Positions 13,477 through 25,680 of a DNA stretch of 64,000 nt are shown here, piece by piece. Positions within the stretch are counted from its first letter, which is position 1; every line of letters starts with the position of its first letter. The DNA is from Corythucha ciliata (lineage: Eukaryota; Arthropoda; Insecta; Hemiptera; Tingidae): positions 37,910,751 to 37,974,750 of the forward strand of contig CM075942.1 in the NCBI GenBank assembly GCA_038030265.1, written 5' to 3'. The notes beneath the pieces are model-generated. The model saw only the letters and a program-made list of their open reading frames with translations, had not been told where the DNA came from and searched no databases. The position numbers were made by a program, and so were the translations under genes.

Positions 13477-13620
13477 AGCCGGATACACACATGCGGTACT
13501 TGCCAAGTAACGAGCAACATATTTTTGAATTTCTCAGCTGGTTGGTTTGTAGACAATTGCTAGAAATTGATTGAATATTTGGCAAGTTACTTGGCAAGTA
13601 CCGCATGTGTGTATCTGGCT
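13477..13620. mobile_element. 144 bp hairpin MITE flanked by TAA (family A)
   Basis: Long terminal inverted repeats start AGCCGGATACACACATGCGG and end in the complement with one change. TAA directly flanks both sides (13474-13476 and 13621-13623) as a target-site duplication. The sequence is closely related to the copy at 22174-22305. The TAA duplication fits PIF/Harbinger-type insertion. Confidence 0.85.
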
Positions 13621-13623
13621 TAA

Positions 13624-16137
13624 GCATAGTCTTGGCCGGTCTTGGCCTAGTCCCGTCAGGTTGCCTAGTTACGTCCCACCCCCGTCTTCCCCTGTTCGGT
13701 GAGGCAAAATTTTTACGCCACTACTTTTCAGTGATTGACTTTTTGTATTAAAAGTGAATTAGCTCTAATTATAACGCAGCTATTACAAATTGTATTACAT
13801 AAATTTGAAGCTTATTGAATGGGGCAACTTTTGGTGAAATTGGAGATTCCTAGCCAAAAACAATAGGGGTGAAATCATTAAGCGTTCATGGGGCAGCTTG
13901 TAATACCGTATAATTGCCACCCGCTTAGATTGTCGATTGACAGTCTTACAGCCAATTATGTCGAATAAAAATGGTCGCATTCTATAGGAATTTTCACGAA
14001 ATGGGACGTGAATGTATTTTGGCCAAGTAAAAGGTTCAGAAATCGAATTTTTCCAGGAAAAACCGCCAAAATTGCCGAAAAAACAAAATCGCTCGTATCT
14101 TTGTGGTAAATTGTTTTTGACCAACGTTTATTTCGTCAAATCGTGATAATTTCAGCCTGCAAAAGAATGATGTAAATTTTTCAAACACCCCGTATGTGTA
14201 ATGTCCGTTCCGTGTACTTTTTTACTCGCATGGTTGCATACTTTGAAGTGACGTGAATTATGTCCATTAATTGGTAGTTGAGGCATAGTGAACAGTCACT
14301 TTGAGGGGCAAAAACAAATAAATCGCTATAATTTTATAATACCCACTCACACGGATGATTTTCATTATTTTCGTTCTCATCAATCGTCGTTTTTAACAAC
14401 ATCCTTTTGATTTTCGCACAAATCGGAACAAACTCCATGAACATCTTTTAAGGGTTTCTGTGCCTATCATTTTTCCAAACAGTTTGTGGTTTCCATTAGA
14501 GTACCTGCCTGGGTACTTGATGATAATGTACGTGATTATAAAAATTAATTATAGCCTACAGCTTTCGCTATGCGTATTTGACTGGTTGGTGTGCACCGAA
14601 ACGGACGTGTAAGCAAGTTTTGTTTGGGAGCAAGTGGTGGAGGAGCACAAGAGGCCAGAGTGTCCACCTCTAACGTAAGAGGGAATTTTTATTTGGGAGG
14701 TTCCAAGGAGGACACCTGTTTAATGGTGCAGTTCAATATACAACAGTGGATTGCTTTTATTACCCAGCTCGAGATTATTAGTTTGTCCTCCGACTGTGAT
14801 CTTGAATTTTTCCTGGTAAAATAATGAAAGTGATTAGCGTAATGGAAAAGTTTCTATCGTTCCGCAGGAATGATTCAAATTGAAGTAACAGTGAAACTGC
14901 CATCCTATTAATTAATGAGAGGGACGTATTTCGGTGAAACAAGTTTCTGATGTGGATCTAAGTTTGAATGACAGAAGAATACGTTTCGAAAAGCGGGAAT
15001 GAAACAAAATGTTAAAAGGATCCGTCTTCGCAGGGCACGGAACCATTAAAATCACGTCTACCTATTGACCAATTATGGGAGGGATGGGTTCCATTTCCTT
15101 TAAAAATGACAGGCTCAATTACATAAAAGCTCACGGATGGCTTGATAGAATAGACGTGACGGTGACGTTAATACGAATTTTTCTCACGTCTGATGCGAGA
15201 GGAGAGAGGAAGGGGGGTTGGGTATTATCGGGTTGTGGAAGTGCTTTTTAGGAAGTTTAGCTCAGAGGGAAACCTCGGTGATGGCAAAGATAGGAGTTGG
15301 TGGTAATTGTATTTGTTCTAGGTCAGTGCAATAATTTCTCACCGCTGAGGTTAGCGTGTCGCGTATCACATTATACCCGAATTGTCCCTTTCTTTGTGCC
15401 AAAATAGTACCTACATAAACGTAGAACAATGAGGAACTATTACATTTTTTTTTTATTGGCCTAATCGAAAGAGGGGACAAAATTAGGAAAAACGATGTGC
15501 TTCGTTTATTTTTGCGATAAACACAGGATTTTTAATGATTTTTTAAAAAGTTCCAATTTTGGGGTTCTGATAAAACAGGGGGCCACGATAGTGCGGGGGG
15601 TGGAGCCATGCTTGTGACGTAACTCGCTAGCAAACAACTCTCCGGTGTCGGGGCTAGATGCCTATGTATAGGTTTATATTTGTGCCTTTGTGGTACATAT
15701 TTATTTTTCTCGTGAATTTTTTATTTTACTGAAAATTGTTAAGGAATAAAAGAGGCATGTAGACGATCTTTTTCCCGGCACTATATTGGTGGGTAACAGA
15801 CAGAATAGTTTTCAACGGTTTTGTTATTGTTTTTGCTAGCCGTGATTTTATCTGCACGAACTGATGACTCCTCATTTCAACATGCATTAATGTGACAACA
15901 GAATGTTGATGCGAATTAACGAATCAATAATTAATGTGAAATGAGCAACTACAAAGGGAACTACAAAAAGTATTTTGTGAAGGAGCACAACGGTGAAAAA
16001 CACCTGAAAAGATGTTTGTCAGTACTTCTATAGTGAGAAAATTAGGCAAAAATGTTTCACGCAGCAAGGAGGGTATTCCATCTGCCACTTCCGAAAACCC
16101 CATAGGTATTACTGTTGTTATGATCATTTTGACGTAA
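13624..16137. other. Region without recognisable gene
   Basis: No supported exon. A possible solo transposon end reads AACACCCCGTATGTG near 14184-14198. The 109-residue minus-strand frame at 13795-14124 lies beside that end, has no domain motif and is not accepted as a gene. The remaining frames are short and unremarkable. Confidence 0.4.
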
Positions 16138-16324
16138 AGGCACGTTTACATGTTTCAATCTCATTGCTATAATGCTATCATAGATTCGATGAAATTAAAA
16201 CGTATACATATATCTTCCGTGGACTTGTTCCAATAAATTTCCGATTAAATGTGATCCCCGACCCATTCAATAATATACCTGTTATTGCTTGGAGCATTGA
16301 GATTGAATTGAGTAAACGTGCTCA
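16138..16324. mobile_element. Hairpin MITE with GCACGTTTAC ends
   Basis: GCACGTTTACATGTTTCAAT near 16140 pairs with ATTGAATTGAGTAAACGTGC ending near 16321. The left end is preceded by TAA (16135-16137), and the right-hand duplicate is not intact. About 187 bp, non-coding. Confidence 0.6.
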
Positions 16325-19300
16325 AGTATTATTCTTGAGCTCTTTGCACAATTAATTCATCAAAAGTCTCACGAATGCATGATTATTACATGATTGAAGT
16401 AGACGTTAAACTGAAATAAAAGTGTTAAAATGCTCAAGTAATCAAACTTTGCCTTCCTTGTTGTTGCTACAGATGTCTTGCGTTCAGACTCAGTTATTCA
16501 TGTACTTCCCGCAGAAAGAAACCGACTTTGAAAACTACCACCTAGTCGAAATGTTTCAATCTGAACGCCGAACTAGTTTGAAGCAAACGACAAATCCTTC
16601 ATTAGCCTTTTTTACGACCGAAATCACAGAACCTTTGAGTTCCGAAACGAGTGTTTAGTAGATAGTTACGTTGCATGAGAAGGTTATGATAGGAATAACC
16701 GTATGCGCTTTAAAAGTAACCCGCTTCTTATCAGCAATTTAAAACTGAGTTTTTAAACTAAATACAGCTCTGTTAATTTTTTCATAGGTATTTCTGAGTG
16801 AAATGAGCCTATTACGATGCTGTGGAAGTGATAGAAACTTCTAATTCGAATACCCGATAGTTCCTCATTATACGGCAACGATTAGAGAATGAAAAAACTT
16901 AATTATTTCAGAAACAGAAATTTCAAAGTAACACGAGTCAACAATTTTTACAAATACTACAAGAGCAATTTAGTGAAAGGAAGGAGATGGGGAACTTACA
17001 AGAAAATAGTACGAGTCAATGAGTTTCACAGTTTGGTTGAATCACTCCACCGTATTTCCTTCAATAGGACCGTGGATTGCCGAGATTCAGTTGGATAACG
17101 CATTGAACCGACTTTACCTTTATTTATTATCAAGATCTATGTTAAAAACACCACATTAACAACATTTCATTTGATAAATGAGAAGAAAGGGAAATATAAG
17201 AGTCAAAGTAGTTTTTATAAAAATTATGAACTTCTGTTGAAGAATAATTTCCAAATGGTCGCCGTTTATGGGGCATTGTTAGGCCATCAAGGACAAATGA
17301 AAATGATTGCGATTGCCTGGAAGACGGTCCGATTTAATGTGATCCTTCTGATCATCATTGATGTGATGGTTATTACGTAGGTATGTGTGTGAAAATTGAT
17401 TTTGCTTGTACATCGTGCTGTATACATCGTAGATGAAAATATCTGAAGATCCTTGTTTATTAGAAAATATATGTACTCTTCGGCGATCAAAAGAATGAAT
17501 GTGAAGGCGACAACAAGGAGAGTTGAGTTGGGAAGGGTCAAAACAGTGCTCCGCTGAAAACATTCTATTGTCCCCTTCTTCTGCCTGCCGTTGAGAGCTG
17601 GAGTAGAATGTTTTTAGAAAAGACTGCCTGTTTTCCCCCGTCAGGTTCATTCTTTCCATCGCCAATCTGTACATACTTGCATAGATTTTCTTTTTTGTTA
17701 GAGCATGGATCGACCTGTTTCCCAGCTTAGGAATTTTTGTGTGTTGCATGGCGTTTTTACTTGAGCAAGTGTGACACCACATTTTGTTTAACAATACAGT
17801 CAAATGAATCCCCTAAGGGTCTTATATTGACACAAAAAACCAAGGAAGTGAGACTAAACGTTAAGGACAAGTTGAGGGAGCGAGAAACTTGAAGCTCTTT
17901 AATATTCAACCTGAAGCCCTTTCGTTAGACACTGCACGTTAGAACAGTTTTGTTTTTGTTTCATGGGATTTTGTCTTGAGCGACCTCTTCAGCATCAGCT
18001 CCTAATAATGTCGCTAATAATAATTCATCTCAAGCGTCAAAAAGTTTTGAGCAAAAAAGAAAGAGGAATCAGAACTTCGAATTGTGCCCTTTTAACTTTT
18101 AAGAAACACAAGGGAAGAGGGGAAAAACAAAGGGGTCTTCATCAACAAACTAACTTCAGAGAGCAACTTTCTGGAATGTATCGTGGTGAAGGAGATGGTA
18201 TGACACTAACATTAAAATTTTAGAACTTAGCGGAGTGTTGACCGTGAGTAGAGCACCCGAGCGTTGCGTAATGAGTAAACAGATGCCTCGAGTTGTTTCG
18301 CGAAGCCGCGTTTATTACAACGTTGGGGGAAGGAGGTAACTTGGAACAAAACATAATTTTGGAAGAAGAAAAGTGATGGGCAGCTTGTGTTTCAAAGTGG
18401 AAGGAAGTTTGGGGTATCTGCATGGCTACTGCAAATTTTTGATACTTTTGAGAACCGTCATTGTTTTAGCGCGATTGACGAAAACAAAGTATCGTCCTTT
18501 CAGGCACAGATAGAGAAATAATTATGCGAAATAAGCAAATTTCTGCTAGGATTACTTAAACGCAGATTTTATCCCCTCTGGGCTCGTACATAATGCCCTG
18601 AAATAAAATAGCGAAAATTGGAATTTTACCTACAGACAGAATCACTAATTTGTAAGGCGGATCAAAGGAAACAATGCCAATTAATTCAGCAAAAGCGTAT
18701 CGAGTTTGAACTACCAGTGACCAGCCTCTTTCCTGCTATACTACCAACGGTTTGTAACAACAGGTCGATCTGAAAATAGCGCTTATATTTTTGCTGAAAA
18801 ACAACTTCGTTAGCCGGGGGGCTTTGAGTGATTTAATAAAGCTTTGAAAATAAATCCTGAGCAGTGAGTATAAAGCTGAACCGAGTGCATGTTGAAAACA
18901 CACGAAAAAAATTAAAAATCTCAGAAGGGTAAAATTCTAGTTTTACGTGATTTGAGTCTCGTCATCACGTGGATACAATGGATAAATGGTCAAAGAAATA
19001 TTAAAGAGTTCAAATCGAGACAAAGTGGACCTTTCGCTTCACCGCAGTAATTTTCTTGATTCAATTGTTTTTACTGTGGGAAAAGGGTTGGATAGAAATT
19101 ACCGTATCTAAACAATGTCTATTGGAATAGAAAGTAGCGTAGAATCAAAAGACTGGGGTCTGCCTTCAAGTAGCGGAAGTCACCCCATCAACCGTTACAT
19201 GTTTGTCTTGGTCGGCCTTAGCCTTTTTTATTTATTTCTCAAGTCACCCCTCCTAGTTAATTCTTTAGTAACTGTTTCATTTGTGTCGATCGAAAAGTAG

Positions 19301-19584
19301 GAACAAGCAAAATGATAGAAACAAACGTATTTTATATATTAAAACAATAATAAATGAAATAATGTTACCGCTTTCTTTAGCCTCCTTTCCCTACGATCAT
19401 TCAGCTCAGTGCGCAAACAGTTGTTCAATGTAGAAATGAGGTCAACACTTACCAGAACCGTTCTAAACGTATCTCTGGAGTAAATATTTTCATGAACTTC
19501 CAATTATACCGACCTATTGGTTTGAGTCTTTGACACTGCGTAGATTAGAGAATGGGATATACACATTTGACGATAACAGAATCA
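16325..19584. other. Region without recognisable gene
   Basis: The longest open frame in the window (174 codons, minus strand, 17279-17803) lies here. It has no domain, no codon-choice signal and no convincing splice sites, so I treat it as chance. No RNA gene or complete inverted-repeat element was identified. Confidence 0.4.
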
Positions 19585-19717
19585 TAGTGTTTTCCGCATT
19601 TGCGCAAAAATCTGCCATGGAGCACCCGTCCTCTCTGAATTGAAACGTATGTTGATTGAGAAGAAAGGTGAAAATGAACTGCTCCGAAGTACAATTTTAT
19701 GCAAATGGAAAACGCTA
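19585..19717. mobile_element. AGCGTTTTCC hairpin MITE, diverged copy
   Basis: The left end TAGTGTTTTCCGCATTTG and the right end GCAAATGGAAAACGCTA form diverged inverted repeats with the same subterminal GCTC block as the copies at 48601-48737 and 51752-51892. About 133 bp. Confidence 0.65.
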
Positions 19718-21080
19718 TCAGTATCATCTCAGTCGGTTCCCTCAACATTAATTCGTTGACATTTTTCTGTTCTTCTTACAACCCTCGACTAACCCCCGCC
19801 TTCTTGATTCAACTGTTGGAATAGTTTTTCTACTTTTCACACAAGGAAACCTCTAAAGGGGAAGAACAAACAAAAGGGGGAAAAGAGAAAATCAAAGTTT
19901 ATGTATTCTTGAAAAATCGTCATTAAATTTTTGTTAAGAAAAATAAAATATAGGGTGAAAAAATGGAATTTAGCACGAGTCATTATGGCTTTTTGACGAT
20001 CATAATAAAACAAGGCAAAAAAGGTTTTTCAACCCTTTCTTGTTCGTTACCGATTCACGTTAAGGACCGCTAACAGTCCGCCACTTATTATCAGTCCACC
20101 ATCGGTCGGTGGTGAGTGAACTCCAAGACGTCGTAGAAAAAACAAAAACTGGGAGGGAAATTTGTACTGTGCTGAGTGAGGGGAAACCCCGACTCAACAG
20201 GAGAATGAGAATGTCTTAGGAGGAAAGTGGAAGCACTCTACGGAATGCTCAAAACTAGAACAATGGGTTCTAAATCCTTAGATCCCGCTAGGCCCGTGCC
20301 CAGAGAGGCACGGATAACAATGACTAGCTTGAATCACGCAATATGAAAGTAATTTTTTCTCCGTGAATAACACGAAAGGATGAAGTTGTAAGAAAAAATA
20401 CTCGCATCTTCGGGACTTCTCTCGATGTTATCTATAATGGGATTGATCGTGGAAATGGTCATTTCGATCAGAAATGAGGTGCCCCGTCTGACTGTTTTTT
20501 CTCTGTTCAGTCACTTTTTGTACAAAAAAGTGCTCCAACAACACTAATATTGTATTAAAACAAGAAATTAGAAATCTTTTAGTTATCTGTACCCAATAAT
20601 CCGGATAGTGGTGCCCCTTGAAGACATGCAATTTTTTTTTTTCGTTCTCAGTCGAAAGTGGTGCTAAAACAAAAGAGAATGGTGAAAACCGCAACTCAGT
20701 AGGTGCAGGCAGCGATTTTTAATTGAATTTTAAAATATCCAGCTGATCGACTTAGACGAGGGTTGGAAATGTGACGTCACAACCGCCAACCAACCCCTCT
20801 CAGGCACGTCCCCATTCCATCCTCACCTACCATCTGCCCAACTACTTCACCCCTCATCCAGTATCACTGCAACCATCATAGAACCTTACTGTTTACATCA
20901 ACTTGCACGTTCGTTGTTTCGCTGTATTGGCCTGTGAAAGAGATTATAGAGTGCGCCACTTATTATCTGAGTGGGTAGGCACTTGGGTAAATGACCCCTA
21001 ATCACCCAGTAGTGTTGTGAGGCAAGCCAACTTATTATTGTTTTCATGATTTTATTTCTCCAATAAATTGTTCATTACAG
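19718..21080. other. Region without recognisable gene; possible upstream region of the THAP remnant
   Basis: No exon is supported. A 3' splice-site-like TTCATTACAG ends at 21080, directly before the decayed THAP frame. A TGACGTCA palindrome lies at about 20771. Whether this was once promoter DNA cannot be told. Confidence 0.35.
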
Positions 21081-21378
21081 GCGTTTATAATGGACCAACT
21101 CGTACGCGTCTGAGGATCGAAAGTTGAAAAAGATTCGACGGCTGTGTTGCGTTCCCCAATGTTCGAGTAACAATCGAACCCTTAACGTGCCGTTCCACCG
21201 ATTCCCTGCCGATGCAAATATAAGGAAAACTTGGAAAATAACGTTCCGAATGATCGGAAGGGTGCATGATAGGTGTAAATCGGCCTTTATACTTTCCTCT
21301 TCGAAAGTGAATTGTCTCACAAATGTCGCAAATCGTTTTTTGTGTCATTCGATGGTGCGTGCATCGCTGGGTGGCTGA
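21081..21378 (+). pseudogene. Decayed THAP-domain gene fragment
   Basis: The frame from about 21091 to 21378 reads CCVPQCSSNN, then FHRFPADANIRKTW, then SSKVNCLTN. These match in order the landmarks of a THAP zinc finger, a C2CH DNA-binding module common in insect transposases and transposon-derived genes: the C-x(2-4)-C pair, the hydrophobic-FP block, the conserved Trp, and the final C-x2-H. Here the last ligand is Asn instead of His, and Cys sits one residue late. An ATG with good context lies at 21090 after a splice-acceptor-like AG at 21080, but its frame is one base off the THAP frame and stops at 21111-21113. I infer a small indel. The 3' part overlaps the convergent SWIM remnant on the other strand. 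Probably non-functional. Confidence 0.55.
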
Positions 21379-21887
21379 ATCCGAATTTGAGCCTCGTACA
21401 TGTCTTTGACCGACTTTTTCATTATTCCCCAAGACTGTCGTAAATCTGTGCAGCTCACGCGCTTCATAGTATCAAGCGAGTCCCTTGACGAGGGAGGAAA
21501 AAGGTATGTCAACGATTACATTGTACACCAATAGCTCGGCTAGGAAATGGGTCGGTACTTTGTTGATCTCACCTATTGAGGATGAGCAAAATCGTAGTCA
21601 CGTGTTTGCACTTGCCGCTGCCTGCCTTACACGTGCAACTGCTCGATCTAATTTTCCCACTGTCGATTTTTACGGAAACCTCATGAGGTGGGCTGTTCAG
21701 ACTAGACGTTTTCAGGCCGAGGGCAAAAAAGTCGACATATTCGCTGTCTTCAGCAACTACTCCGTACTCTAGCATATGGTTATTGGTTAGCCTTAATGAT
21801 GGCTGACCCTTCTATCATAGGCGTTCGGAAATCCCCTATGTAATCAATTATTTCGGGCAGCTCAACTATGTCCGATGCCTCATCCAT
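21345..21887 (-). pseudogene. SWIM zinc-finger gene remnant, two exons, one frameshift
   Basis: Exon A runs 21887-21573 after an acceptor (TTACAATTTCAG). It opens with MDEASDIVELPEII, reads to EGSAIIKANQ, meets a stop at 21782-21780, and continues in the next frame as MLEYGVVAEDSE, then LKTSSLNSPPHEVSVKI and the SWIM signature CTCKAGSGKCKHV (C-x-C...C-x-H, all ligands present). A donor (AATAG|GTGAGA) and acceptor (CTCGTCAAG|G) bound an 89 bp intron, 21572-21484. Exon B, 21483-21345, continues in phase with SCTDLRQSWGIMKKS and ends at a stop after 45 residues. SWIM domains bind zinc and often act in protein or DNA binding, and insect genomes carry many SWIM proteins of unknown role. One extra base near 21776-21783 breaks the frame. 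It is either a true pseudogene or a base-calling error. Upstream exons were not found. Confidence 0.65.
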
Positions 21888-21970
21888 CTGAAATTGTAAC
21901 GCATAATAATAAATAAATCAGAAAGCTGCCCCGCTATCTAGCACTTAGGTGAACAATAGTGGATATTCTT

Positions 21971-22106
21971 AGGCAGCGTTCTCAAACCCTGTGCTTACGG
22001 CTGTGGAGTCTATGCAACCTATCTAAAAATGTCTTTTCATTGAGAATACAATCATTAGTTTTGTTGCATAGACTCATAACGCAGTAGCCGTATCAAAGGG
22101 GTCAAC
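21971..22106. mobile_element. Small hairpin element
   Basis: GAGTCTATGCAAC at 22006-22018 is matched by its exact complement at 22063-22075. Weaker pairing extends outward (TTACGGCTG against TAGCCGTAT). About 135 bp, non-coding. The exact ends are uncertain. Confidence 0.45.
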
Positions 22107-22173
22107 TAAGCACATTTCTGATGCTAATGGTTGGTCTAATATAATTTCACATGAAATTGTAATTAAAATATAA

Positions 22174-22305
22174 AGCCGGCTCCCCACATGCGGTGTTTGC
22201 CAAATAACGAGCAAAATATTAATCAATTTCCTAGAAACCGACCAACTGAAAATTGAAAAATATTTTGCTCGTTATTTGGTAAATACCGCATGGGTGGAGC
22301 CGGCT
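22174..22305. mobile_element. 132 bp hairpin MITE flanked by TAA (family A)
   Basis: The inverted termini start AGCCGGCTCCCCACATGCGG. TAA occurs on both sides (22171-22173 and 22306-22308). The body repeats TTATTTGGYAAAYACCGC in inverted form and is clearly related to the 13477-13620 copy. Confidence 0.85.
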
Positions 22306-22783
22306 TAAGATTCACCATTTGGCGTGTTGATAGACTAATACTGTACTCTCTCAGAACGCAATTATTCCTGGTACGGCACCCTCAGGTTCAATGAAACGCT
22401 TATTGAATCTAAAATACTTACATTTTAAGCGGCCAATACTGTATATTCCAGCGGGTTGTTGAACACAAATTCAATAAAATGCACTAAAAAACTTTATTGT
22501 TTCTCAGCGATTCCTCAAGGCTACTAGAACTAACAAGGTTGGCCATTACAATGTAAACAAGACGAAAAAGTTGCCTCAGTGTTTTGATTGGTCGAGACCG
22601 ATTGTGACGTAGAAATTTGCTCCTCTTCCCGCCCCATTGTTTACAGTCTATAGTATTTATGTAGAATTCGTGTTTTTTAAAAGCCCAAACTGCCCAAACT
22701 ATTGTTTTATTTAATTCAACCAGAATTTCGGGCTTCGTACCTTCACCATGGTATCTTCAGGTGGCAATATTCTTGTACAGAAA

Positions 22784-22850
22784 GATATTTCGGATCACAT
22801 TTCTCGAAAATATTTTTTTTCGATGAGGTATACCAGCCCTTACGAACAGT
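22784..22850 (+). pseudogene. Possible THAP-domain exon remnant
   Basis: Between an acceptor-like TTGTACAG and a donor-like ACA|GTAAGT the frame reads RYFGSHFSKIFFFDE then QPLRT. This resembles the C-terminal half of a THAP domain (C-S-x-H-F, acidic, L-x-P), with Phe where the zinc-binding Cys is expected. The match is short and could be chance. Its position inside a terminal-inverted-repeat element parallels the intact THAP gene at 45659-46226. Confidence 0.25.
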
Positions 22851-22984
22851 AAGTTCGTTCAACTCTGTATTAATAATGAACAAAATAATGCTGCGATTTA
22901 TTATTCAGTAGAATAAACTTTTTTGTAAAAGACAAACAAAATCGACACCCCACACCCCCTATGATCTCAAATCTTTTGAAAATC

Positions 22985-23315
22985 ACTCTCAAAAATCGTG
23001 TTCTGTTCTACCCTCTTTATCCTCTTGAAATTTTGAACATGACAACGCGCCACGCCAAATGACACGATACGAGACCATGCACTAACGTTTTATCTCTTCA
23101 AATGACAACAATATTTGTGAAATACTCTCTATACACAAATTTGATTTGTATACAAAATGTTCTCTCCTCTCCTGTTCCATGCGCCACAATTCACCATGGG
23201 AAAGTGTTTTTTGAAGCAAAATTTGCCTACCCCGTTTTATCTCTTTACGCTTTGGATGCACCACGATTTTTGAGAGGAAATAAGAACGCAAGTGTATGGC
23301 TGGCTAATGTTCTTG
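22985..23315. repeat. Dispersed repeat shared with 54225-54470
   Basis: Blocks in the same order occur at both places: TTCTGTTCT, CTCTCTATAC, GAAAGTGTWTTTTG, CCCGTTTTA and CACGATTTT followed by AAGAGGA or GAGAGGA. Identity is moderate. It may belong to the interior of the 22516-23620 element. Confidence 0.5.
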
Positions 23316-23640
23316 AAGGAAGGGTGAGTGTTTTGTTCAGCTTCAACATAATATTTTTTGTATAAATAAAATATGTAATAAACATTGGTATCTTTTTTCT
23401 AGCCTTAGGGGCCAAGCAATGTGCGTAACAGCAGTAAAAAATTCGATAATAAGATTTGATTCACCTGAATAACTCAGTTTCAAAGGAGTTGGAATACTAC
23501 ATGAATAAAGTGTGGTGGGAGGGAGCATATTGTGACGTGGGCCTCCACCCCTCGCCTATATATATAGAAAAACGTAAACAAACGGCGTAATGGCCAACCT
23601 TGTTAGTTCTAGTAGCCTTGGCGATTCCTGTTATAAAATA

Positions 23641-25680
23641 ATCATGAACCTCCCCATCAATGGTTTACATTGATAACACCAGATGTCAGACACTTTGCTT
23701 TCAGAGGCCAATTGCCTTGGTGTGCTGCGTTCCTATTTATTGTCCAATTTCGTCAGAAAAATTAAATGCACTAAAATGTTGTTTTCCTTGTTGCATCCAC
23801 ATTTATGTACTCAGTTGAAGAGCACAGAAACCAGCGTTCAGGTTCGGTTGCTTGTGATAAGCCTGTCAACTGTCAAAACACTCTAGCGGTATTGACTTCA
23901 CAAGGTCACTTCTGTCAAAACCCCCTCCATCGCGAAACTCATTACATAAAAAATTAATTAAAAATATTTCCCGCGCGATTTTTTTTACTTTTTCCTACTC
24001 TTTCCTCAATAACTTCTATCAAAGAACGCCATGAGCGAATAAAAAAAAGGCAAAATGGGTAGTGGTAGGGGATTAAGTTGGGAATGATAGTGAGAATTGA
24101 CAATTGGGGGAGGTGGATTGGGAGTGATGATGTTGGTGTGTGGATAGTAGTGAAGGTATGCAACTATGCAGTCTAGCGATGAGGGGAGGTGTCATCGGGT
24201 GAGTTCAAGAGTTATGCGAATTGAGGGATCCGCTACAGGCGTGAAACCGATATTGACCGAGGGGAAACTTGGAAATGTATTGAAACAAGTAGACGTCTTT
24301 TGTGAGCTCTATAAAACGTTATAGGAAAGACGCATTTTTGATTTTTGAGGCTAAAAATTGTCCGACCTCCAGAAATGTTCAGAGGGCTTCCTTCATACTT
24401 CGGTACAGTCGGGGAAGCAAAATGAATGAAACAGAGTTGTACATATTTGCATTTTCCAAGAAAAACGCATCTCTTTATAAGCGTTAGAGAAATATTCTTA
24501 TTGTTAGTAAGAGGCCTTAAATGGATTAGCACTCCATAATTGATGGCGTATCCTGGCGGAGTCGTGTTTTGGGAGAAAATTAGGCGAAACCAATGCTCTG
24601 CGACCAAGGTAAAAAGCGACCTTTACGATCGACAGAAAACTCGCTAAAGTCAAGTGTACACATCACTGTAAAAACTCCTTGTGCTTCCTCACCCGCACTC
24701 ACACAATTTAGATTTAAAGGGTTGCTTTTCCCTTCCCTTCCCTTCGCTCTAAACCTTCTTGATAGGCCGGATGGTGGTGCGGGTAACGAAAGAGCACATT
24801 TCAGTTTTATCCCTGACGCAGCTTTTATTCAATCTTCCTCCCTAGAGTTTCAGCTAGAAGAGGGTGCAAAAAGAGAAAAGGCCCCTTCTTCGTCCTCTTT
24901 CTCTTCTTTTTTTCCCTCAGCACGAAATCGTGATACGAGAGATAAAGTGTTCTAGGGTAGGGAAGCCTTTGTACAGCGAAAGGTTTGGTAATCGAAGAGG
25001 TGGAGAAGTACGATGAGACGGAAATAAAAAACGCTTAGCGAAGCCCTTCTTTTCGCGGTTAATGAATTTCCGAGGTATGCTCAGCGCATCTACTTTCAGT
25101 TAGTGGCCGTTCAACTTACAATAGTAATTTTATCGGCGAACTTCAACGCGATTGATAGCTTTCCATGTTATTTTAATTAAAAACTGTTTTGTTGAAAACT
25201 CTCTGAAATCAACTGTTACTGAACGTTGAGTCACAAAATGGAAAATGTTAAATGAGTAGGTGAAAAGGGGAATGAAGTATACTCATTGTATTGTTGGAGA
25301 CGTACGTGATGTACGCACTGTATGGGTGTACACCTGGTCCGCCACTGGCGGACGTACACATATCGGGGTCCGGGGCGGAAATCTCTATATGAGGCCCCTG
25401 AGGAGTGAGGTCCGTATTTATGAGCGTTCCTTGAGCCAAAGAAGCTTTGCCAACTGTTCCTTGTAATTGAAACATCTGACTTGACTAATTTCAAGAAGGA
25501 TCCATTGATTTCAACGAATCTTCATTTTTTCGCGAACACCACAAGCGATTTTTTCTATTTCTACAGTGAATTTTTAAAAACATTTTTTAGCCCTGCTTTA
25601 TTTTATTTTTTTTTTTTTTTTCACTTTCAGCTATGGATTAGCGCAGAACTGCAGAACTCGGGACCCCGCATCTCCTGAGG
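23641..25680. other. Region without recognisable gene
   Basis: Contains the 13-mer AAATGCACTAAAA at 23764 and a perfect small hairpin, GTCCGCCACTGGCGGAC, at 25337-25353. The frames at 24233-24607 (minus) and 24593-24955 (plus) have no domain or splice support. I see no gene. Confidence 0.4.

Larger units (their letters stand above)
22516..23620. mobile_element. 1.1 kb inverted-repeat element
   Basis: A perfect 34 bp inverted repeat lies at 22516-22549 and 23587-23620 (core GAACTAACAAGG). Partial similarity continues inward. The 13-mer AAATGCACTAAAA occurs just outside on the left (22477) and again at 23764. The interior has a possible THAP-like remnant at 22784-22850. No complete gene was seen. 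Confidence 0.65.

Noticed and set aside
13795..14124. 109-codon minus-strand frame
   Set aside because: It lies beside a transposon-like end (AACACCCCGTATG), has no domain and no intron support.
17279..17803. 174-codon minus-strand open frame, the longest in the window
   Set aside because: No domain motif, scattered rare residues, no splice sites or conserved pattern. A second frame overlaps it on the same strand. Chance length in AT-rich DNA is the simpler reading.
24305..24490. Weak inverted repeat (TATAAAACG.. and ..TATAAGCG)
   Set aside because: Pairing needs several indels and no target duplication is visible.
24233..24955. Opposing 124- and 120-codon frames
   Set aside because: No motif, no splice-site support, and the plus-strand frame is rich in simple Ser and Lys runs at its end.
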